From: Zavarzinia compransoris
GTDB taxonomy: Bacteria; Pseudomonadota; Alphaproteobacteria; Zavarziniales; Zavarziniaceae
NCBI RefSeq assembly: GCF_003173055.1
Contig: NZ_QGLF01000002.1
Coordinates: 372,322 to 436,321, forward strand
Reading direction: 5' to 3'
DNA length: 64,000 bases
Shown here one piece after another: positions 59,158-64,000 of the stretch. The position numbers and the translations under genes were made by a program. Numbering within the stretch: position 1 is the first letter of the stretch; every line of letters starts with the position of its first letter. The notes under the pieces were generated by a model. The model did not search any database. It worked only from the letters and a program-made list of their open reading frames with translations, and was not told where the DNA came from.

Positions 59158-59454
59158 TCAGGAGCGGACGGTGCGGGCATCGATCCGGCGCCGTCCGTGC
59201 AGCACGCGCAGAATGTCGATATGGCCGTCGTCGACAAGGTAGAGGGTGATATAGGCGCCGGTCACCAGGTGGCGCAGGCCGGGCATTATATCGTCCCGCG
59301 CGACGCCCAGCCTCGGGTGCCGGGTCAATTGCGCCCATCGCCGTTCGAGCGCATCGAGCAGGCGGTCTGCGGCCTCCGGTTTATCCGTGGCGATATAGGT
59401 CCAGATGTCGATCAGGTCTTCCGCCGCACGCTGGCGGAGGGTGACTTTACGCAC
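59158..59454 (-). CDS. RelE/ParE family toxin
   Basis: The 98-residue protein has the ParE pattern: RKVTLRQRAAEDLIDIWTYIATDKPEAADRLLDALERRWAQLTRHPRLGVARDDIMPGLRHLVTGAYITLYLVDDGHIDILRVLHGRRRID. ParE toxins inhibit DNA gyrase. The gene starts within the last eight bases of the antitoxin gene, giving translational coupling. Confidence 0.93.
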   Translation of the reverse strand: MRKVTLRQRAAEDLIDIWTYIATDKPEAADRLLDALERRWAQLTRHPRLGVARDDIMPGLRHLVTGAYITLYLVDDGHIDILRVLHGRRRIDARTVRS

Positions 59455-59725
59455 CCTTTATCCGCTCGGCGGCGCGGCGACGGGCTTCTGCCTTGATGTC
59501 GGCCATGGTGCCCAGGGTGTTCGGTCCGCTGTCCCGGCCCTCTTCCGCGAGGGCGCGCAGTTCCTCGACGGTAAGGCCGGGCAACGCCCGCCGTTCCTGC
59601 CATTCGCGAACGGCTTCGCGGATCACCTCGCTGGTCGAGGCATATTCGCCGGATCGCACCGCCTGCCGGACCGATCCCGCCATTTCCGGGGTCAGGGCAA
59701 TGGTCAGCTTTTCCACCTGGGCCAT
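59447..59725 (-). CDS. ParD-like antitoxin
   Basis: The 92-residue ribbon-helix-helix protein begins VEKLTIALTPEMAGSVRQAVRSGEYASTSEVIREAVREWQERRA, the DNA-binding and dimer region of ParD antitoxins, with a variable C-terminal tail (about 50-92) that would wrap the toxin. It is the first gene of the pair and probably represses the shared promoter. Confidence 0.93.
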   Translation of the reverse strand: MAQVEKLTIALTPEMAGSVRQAVRSGEYASTSEVIREAVREWQERRALPGLTVEELRALAEEGRDSGPNTLGTMADIKAEARRRAAERIKGA

Positions 59726-59779
59726 GGCGCCACTCCTGTCTCCCGCCCATGGTACGCAGGTCGGGGGGCCAGATACAAC

Positions 59780-59806
59780 AAGGGCCGGAGGTTCGCTCCG
59801 GCCCTT
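59780..59806 (-). terminator. Terminator-like hairpin after mdh
   Basis: AAGGGCCGGAG (59780-59790) and CTCCGGCCCTT (59796-59806) make a perfect 11-bp stem with a 5-base loop. On the minus strand it follows the mdh stop by 12 bases and is trailed by TGTTGTATC, a modest T-rich run. Confidence 0.7.
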
Positions 59807-59818
59807 GAAAATCGCTGC

Positions 59819-60802
59819 TTACTTCAGCAGGTCGGCGACGCCTTCGGCTTCCGAGAGCAGTTCGTCGAGGGTGATCTTGAAGCGTTCCTTCGAGAATTCA
59901 TCCAGCTCGATGCCCTTCACGACCGTGTATTCGCCGTTCTCGCAGGTCGCCGGCACGCCGAAGATGATGCCTTCCGGCACGCCATAGGAACCGTCCGACG
60001 GCACGCCCATGGAGACCCAGCCGCCGTTGGTGCCGAGCACCCAGTCGCGGACGTGATCGATGGCGGCGTTCGCCGCCGAGGCGGCGGAGGACAGGCCGCG
60101 GGCTTCGATGATGGCGGCGCCGCGCTTGCCGACGGTCGGCAGGAAGGTGTCGCGGTTCCAGGCTTCGTCGTTGATCTTCGCCTTGATCGACTCGCCGTTC
60201 GCGGTGGTGGCGCGATAGTCGGCATACATGGTCGGGGAATGGTTGCCCCAGACCGCCAGCTTTTCCAGCGACGAGACGGCGACGCCGGCCTTGGCCGCGA
60301 GCTGCGACAGGGCGCGGTTGTGGTCCAGGCGCAGCATGGCGGTGAAATTCTTGGCCGGCAGGTCGGGGGCCGACTTCATGGCGATATAGGCATTGGTATT
60401 GGCCGGGTTGCCGACCACCAGGACCTTGACGTCGCGCGAAGCCGCCTTGTTCAGGGCCGCACCCTGGACCTTGAAGATGGCGGCATTGGCGGCCAGCAGG
60501 TCGGCGCGCTCCATGCCCTTCGAACGCGGGCGGGCGCCGACCAGGATGGCGATGTCGGCATCCTTGAAAGCCACTTCCGGATCGTCGGTGATGACGACGC
60601 CGGCCAGCAGCGGGAAGGCGCAGTCGTCGATTTCCATGACGACGCCGTTCACGGCGTTCAGCGCCTGCGGCAGGTCCAGAAGCTGGAGGATGACCGGGGT
60701 GTCCTTGCCCAGCAGGTCGCCGTTGGCGATGCGGAACAGCAGGGAATAGGCGATCTGGCCGGCGGCGCCGGTCACCGCTACGCGGACGGGGGTTTTAGCC
60801 AT
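59819..60802 (-). CDS. mdh: Malate dehydrogenase (327-aa type)
   Basis: The 327-residue enzyme interconverts malate and oxaloacetate in the citric acid cycle. It starts [30 protein letters not shown] and contains [40 protein letters not shown], the catalytic loop [15 protein letters not shown] (His) and a typical C-terminus. This is the malate dehydrogenase type shared with many beta-proteobacteria, actinobacteria and eukaryotic cytosol, not the LDH-like type (about 320 residues, GAGQIGGTLA) usual in alphaproteobacteria. Start at 60802 gives the family N-terminus. Confidence 0.94.
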   Translation of the reverse strand: MAKTPVRVAVTGAAGQIAYSLLFRIANGDLLGKDTPVILQLLDLPQALNAVNGVVMEIDDCAFPLLAGVVITDDPEVAFKDADIAILVGARPRSKGMERADLLAANAAIFKVQGAALNKAASRDVKVLVVGNPANTNAYIAMKSAPDLPAKNFTAMLRLDHNRALSQLAAKAGVAVSSLEKLAVWGNHSPTMYADYRATTANGESIKAKINDEAWNRDTFLPTVGKRGAAIIEARGLSSAASAANAAIDHVRDWVLGTNGGWVSMGVPSDGSYGVPEGIIFGVPATCENGEYTVVKGIELDEFSKERFKITLDELLSEAEGVADLLK

Positions 60803-61006
60803 CGTGGGGATCTCCAGGACCATGAAAGGAGAGGGCAGCGCCCCCTCGAGAACGAGCCATCAGGCAGCACAACTGGCGCTGTTTCGCAATACTCAATTAC
60901 CCGATGGGGCAATGACCTTCGCCGCGTTGCGCGAATTTCCTTTGCAGCGCATTCTGTGGGGGGATGGAATCCCCTACGTCAGGCGGATGAACGGGAACCG
61001 AATAGA

Positions 61007-61711
61007 ATGAGCAAGAAGGTCTACCCCGACGCGGTAACGGCCCTGGCGGGGCTGTTGCGCGACGACATGGTGATCATGGCCGGGGGCTTCGGCCTCTGCG
61101 GCATTCCCGAGACCCTGATCGAGGGCATCAGGCTCTCGGGCGTCAAGGGCCTCACCGTCATCTCCAACAATGCCGGCGTCGACGGCTTCGGCCTCGGCGT
61201 CCTCCTCGAGACCAAGGCCATCGCCAAGATGGTCTCCTCCTATGTCGGCGAGAACAAGCTCTTCGCCCAGCAGTATCTCTCCGGCGAACTCCAGCTCGAA
61301 TTCAACCCCCAGGGCACCCTCGCCGAGCGCATCCGCGCCGGCGGTGCCGGCATCCCCGCCTTCTTCACCAAGACCGGCGTCGGCACCCTGGTCGCCGAGG
61401 GCAAGGAACTCCGCCAGTTCAACGGCGAGACCTATGTCATGGAAACCGGCCTCGTCGCCGATCTTTCCATCGTCAAGGCCCATACCGGCGATACCGCCGG
61501 CAACCTCGTCTATCGGAAGACCGCCCGAAACTTCAACCCCATGATGGCCACCGCCGGCAAGGTCACCGTCGCCGAGGTCGAGCATCTGGTCGCCCCCGGC
61601 ACCATCGACCCCGACCACATCCATACCCCCGGCATCTTCGTCCAGCGCATCATCCAGGGCGCCCAATACGAAAAGCGCATCGAACAGCGCACCACCCGCA
61701 AGAAAGCCTGA
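61007..61711 (+). CDS. scoA: 3-oxoacid CoA-transferase subunit A
   Basis: The 234-residue subunit has the family I CoA-transferase subunit A signature [16 protein letters not shown] (about 27-42) and [71 protein letters not shown]. It transfers CoA from succinyl-CoA to acetoacetate (ketone-body use) or related acids. Subunit B follows after 11 bases. The start at 61007 is the only one with the family N-terminus. Confidence 0.95.
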   Translation: MSKKVYPDAVTALAGLLRDDMVIMAGGFGLCGIPETLIEGIRLSGVKGLTVISNNAGVDGFGLGVLLETKAIAKMVSSYVGENKLFAQQYLSGELQLEFNPQGTLAERIRAGGAGIPAFFTKTGVGTLVAEGKELRQFNGETYVMETGLVADLSIVKAHTGDTAGNLVYRKTARNFNPMMATAGKVTVAEVEHLVAPGTIDPDHIHTPGIFVQRIIQGAQYEKRIEQRTTRKKA

Positions 61712-61722
61712 GGAGCCCCGCC

Positions 61723-62364
61723 ATGGCCTGGACCCGCGAACAGATGGCCGCCCGCGCGGCCAAGGAACTGCAGGACGGTTTCTACGTCAACCTCGGCATC
61801 GGCATCCCGACCCTCGTCGCCAACTACATCCCCGACGGCGTCCATGTCACCCTGCAGTCCGAGAACGGCATGCTCGGCATGGGGCCCTTCCCCTATGAGG
61901 GCGAGGAAGACCCCGACCTGATCAATGCCGGCAAGCAGACCATCACCGAACTGCCCGACAGCAGCTTCTTCTCCTCCTCCGACAGTTTCGGCATGATCCG
62001 CGGCGGCCATATCGACCTCTCCGTCCTCGGCGCCATGCAGGTCGCCGCCAACGGCGATCTCGCCAACTGGATGATCCCGGGCAAGATGGTCAAGGGCATG
62101 GGCGGCGCCATGGATCTCGTCGCCGGGGTCAAGAAAGTCGTCGTCGTCATGGAACATGTCGCCGGCGGCAAGTCCAAGCTGCTCAAGGCTTGCGACCTGC
62201 CCCTCACCGGCACCAGGGTGGTCGATCTCGTCATCACCGATCTCGGCGTCTTCAAGGTCGACAAGACCGGCGGCTCCGGCCTCACCCTCATCGAACTCGC
62301 AGACGGCGTCTCCCTCGAGGAAATCACCGGGAAGACCGACGCGGAATTCGATACCGCGCTCTGA
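61723..62364 (+). CDS. scoB: 3-oxoacid CoA-transferase subunit B
   Basis: The 213-residue subunit carries the catalytic Glu in [11 protein letters not shown] (about residue 47), preceded by [19 protein letters not shown], and ends with [15 protein letters not shown]. With scoA it makes a heterotetramer. AGGAG sits upstream of the start. A strong hairpin after the stop separates it from the convergent serB. Confidence 0.95.
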   Translation: MAWTREQMAARAAKELQDGFYVNLGIGIPTLVANYIPDGVHVTLQSENGMLGMGPFPYEGEEDPDLINAGKQTITELPDSSFFSSSDSFGMIRGGHIDLSVLGAMQVAANGDLANWMIPGKMVKGMGGAMDLVAGVKKVVVVMEHVAGGKSKLLKACDLPLTGTRVVDLVITDLGVFKVDKTGGSGLTLIELADGVSLEEITGKTDAEFDTAL

Positions 62365-62372
62365 AGGCCTTG

Positions 62373-62400
62373 CCTCTCCCGGCCTGCCGGCCGGGAGAGG
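62373..62400. terminator. Bidirectional hairpin between scoB and serB
   Basis: CCTCTCCCGGCC and GGCCGGGAGAGG form a perfect 12-bp stem with a TGCC loop between the two convergent genes. There is no T run on either side, so termination may be Rho-assisted. Confidence 0.5.
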
Positions 62401-62405
62401 TCGAT

Positions 62406-63305
62406 TCAGGCGATGAAGTCGGCCTTGCGGTAGCCCTGGAAATAAAGCAGGGCGGTGAGGTCGCCGACATTGACCCGGGCCCGCGCCGCGGCGGCCACTT
62501 TGGGCTTGGCGTGGAAGGCGACGCCGAGGCCGGCGGCTTCGATCATCGGCAGGTCGTTGGCGCCGTCGCCCACCGCCAGGCTCTGCTCCGGCCGCAGGCC
62601 GAGGCGGGCGGAGAGGGCGCGCAGCGACTCGAGCTTGGCGCTGGCGCCGACGATCGGTTCCGCCACCGTGCCGGTCAGCGCCCCGCCGGCGACATGCAGG
62701 ATATTGGCGCGGTTCTCGTGAAAGCCGAGATGGGCCGCCACGCGCGCCGTGAAGAAGGTGAAGCCGCCCGAGACCAGGGCGCAATGGGCGCCGTTCGCGG
62801 CCATGGTCTGCACCAGGGCGCGGGCGCCGGGGGTGAAGCGCACCCGTTCGTCGAAACAGGTTTGCAGCACGCCTTCGGACAGGCCCTTGAGGCGGGCGAC
62901 GCGCTCGCGGAGCGCGGTCTCGAAATCCAGCTCGCCGCGCATGGCGCGTTCGGTGACGGCGGCGATTTCCGCCTTCAGCCCGGCGAAATCCGCCAGTTCG
63001 TCGATGCATTCGACCGTGATCATGGTCGAATCCATATCGGCGATCAGGAGTTGCCGGGCCCGCCCCGCCACCGCCTGCGCCAGGCGGTCGACGGCAAGGC
63101 CGCTCAGGGCGATATCGGCGATCGCCTCGGCTGCAAGCGGCGCGATGCCGTCGAAGGGCAGGTCCGCCGCCTCGCCCGGGGCCAGCCAGTCGGCTTCTCC
63201 GACCGCGGCGCCCGCCTGTTGCAGGGCGAGGGCGAGATCGGCAAGGGCGGCGTCATCGATCGGGCCCTGTGCAGGGTTGCCGATCACGGTCAGGACGTGG
63301 TTCAT
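62406..63305 (-). CDS. serB: Phosphoserine phosphatase SerB
   Basis: The 299-residue enzyme makes serine from phosphoserine. An N-terminal ACT-like region (about 1-75) is followed by the HAD core: DMDST with nucleophile Asp90, ECIDELADFAG cap, LVSGGFTFFT (motif II), KLESLRALSARLG (Lys) and VGDGANDLPMIEAAGLGVAFHAKPKV (motif III). The start at 63305 leaves 28 bases to the divergent miaA start. Confidence 0.94.
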   Translation of the reverse strand: MNHVLTVIGNPAQGPIDDAALADLALALQQAGAAVGEADWLAPGEAADLPFDGIAPLAAEAIADIALSGLAVDRLAQAVAGRARQLLIADMDSTMITVECIDELADFAGLKAEIAAVTERAMRGELDFETALRERVARLKGLSEGVLQTCFDERVRFTPGARALVQTMAANGAHCALVSGGFTFFTARVAAHLGFHENRANILHVAGGALTGTVAEPIVGASAKLESLRALSARLGLRPEQSLAVGDGANDLPMIEAAGLGVAFHAKPKVAAAARARVNVGDLTALLYFQGYRKADFIA

Positions 63306-63333
63306 CGGGATCGCATCAATCAGGAGTTCACCG

Positions 63334-64000
63334 TTGCGCGCCACCGTACTGATCGCCGGCCCGACCGCAAGCGGCAAGTCGGGTCTTGCCCTGGCGCTGG
63401 CCCGGCATTTCGGCGGCGTGGTGATCAATGCGGATTCGATGCAGGTCTATGGCCGGCTGCGCATCCTGACCGCGCGCCCCGATGCGGCGGCGGAAGCCGC
63501 GGCGCCCCACCGGCTCTACGGCGTGCTGGCGCCGGACGAGGTCTGTTCCGCCGCGCGCTGGGCCTCGATGGCGCGGGCGGAAATTGCCGCCGCCCATGAG
63601 GCGGGCCGGCTGGCGGTCGTCGTCGGCGGCACCGGGCTTTATTTCCATGCCCTGACCGAGGGCCTGTCGGACCTGCCCGCGGTCGATCCCGCGGTCCGCC
63701 AGGGGCTGGCGGCGGAACTCGCGGCCCTGGGGGCGCCGGCCCTGCATGCGCGGCTGGCCGGCATCGACCCGGCGCTGGCTGCGCGTCTCAAGCCCGGCGA
63801 TTCCCAGCGCATCCTGCGCGGCCTCGAAATTCATGCCGGCACCGGGCGGCCGTTGTCCTCCTGGCAGGCGGCAACGGCGGGGGACGCGCCGGACATCGGC
63901 CTCGTCGCCCGCTATGTGGTGGCACCGCCCCGGCCCCTGCTGCTGCAACGGATCCGACTTCGCCTTGAACAGATGGCGGCGGAAGGTGCTATAGAGGAGG
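63334..64000 (+). CDS. miaA: tRNA dimethylallyltransferase MiaA, 3'-truncated by window end
   Basis: The first 222 codons are present and the frame is open to the window end. MiaA prenylates A37 of tRNAs that read UNN codons. The protein starts LRATVLIAGPTASGKSGLALALA (P-loop), then INADSMQVY (catalytic Asp) and VVGGTGLYFHALTEGLSDLPAVDP, all diagnostic. The start is a TTG at 63334 with AGGAG (63321-63325) eight bases upstream; no ATG is possible at the right place. It diverges from serB. Confidence 0.93.
   Translation, partial: MRATVLIAGPTASGKSGLALALARHFGGVVINADSMQVYGRLRILTARPDAAAEAAAPHRLYGVLAPDEVCSAARWASMARAEIAAAHEAGRLAVVVGGTGLYFHALTEGLSDLPAVDPAVRQGLAAELAALGAPALHARLAGIDPALAARLKPGDSQRILRGLEIHAGTGRPLSSWQAATAGDAPDIGLVARYVVAPPRPLLLQRIRLRLEQMAAEGAIEE

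Overview
The window is about 64 kb of GC-rich chromosomal DNA. It most likely comes from an alphaproteobacterium of the Rhodospirillales type; a Zavarzinia- or Oleomonas-like lineage is a guess that I could not test. Supporting signs are the gene order twin-membrane protein, PduO-type adenosyltransferase, etfB, etfA, 3-hydroxyacyl-CoA dehydrogenase, the strong GC bias at third codon positions, and Fur-box-like sites of a TGCGA...TCGCA type. Only one clearly AT-richer segment (about 9.86-11.0 kb) stands out. I see no insertion sequence, prophage or CRISPR array.

Layout. 0-2.4 kb: start of a bacterioferritin-associated ferredoxin gene running off the left edge, a Fur-like palindrome, two very small ORFs, an Rrf2 regulator with four cysteines and a sulfate-binding protein without its transporter. 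2.4-9.9 kb: a DUF3445 protein, two MFS exporters, a LysR regulator with a perfect operator palindrome, an acetyltransferase, a GMC oxidoreductase and a YedK/HMCES-type SRAP protein. 9.9-11.1 kb: an AT-rich segment with one GIY-YIG-like gene, bounded by an 11-bp direct repeat and lying 3' of tRNA-Thr(CGT). 11.2-20 kb: an enoyl-CoA hydratase, a glycosyltransferase and hydrolase whose start codons overlap, a Phd/PemK-like toxin-antitoxin pair, cobalamin adenosyltransferase, etfBA, hbd, CbiZ and a NYN-LOTUS protein.

20-29.8 kb is the most coherent pathway. An argP-like gene diverges from a guanidine-I (ykkC) riboswitch, followed by ABC permease and ATPase genes, two DUF1989 proteins (CgdAB-like carboxyguanidine deiminase), a 1173-residue biotin-dependent carboxylase and allophanate hydrolase. 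Together these should import guanidine and convert it through carboxyguanidine and allophanate to ammonia and CO2. The usual substrate-binding protein gene is absent; a 25-codon ORF with five consecutive arginine codons occupies its place.

29.8-38.7 kb: a Fur-box-preceded exbB-exbD-tonB operon ending in a strong terminator, a MacA-MacB-TolC-like efflux operon and a DmdC-like acyl-CoA dehydrogenase. 39-50 kb: a thioredoxin-like DUF255 protein, small redox and cupin enzymes, a TauD-like dioxygenase, a metallophosphoesterase directly upstream of a Ser/Thr kinase fused to a universal-stress domain, a thiolase, and an XRE-cupin regulator with a Rieske oxygenase and a cupin. 50-64 kb: housekeeping genes (alaS, ftsK, glnK/glnB, a glutamate-synthase-like FMN protein, mdh, scoAB, serB, the start of miaA) and a ParDE-type toxin-antitoxin pair.
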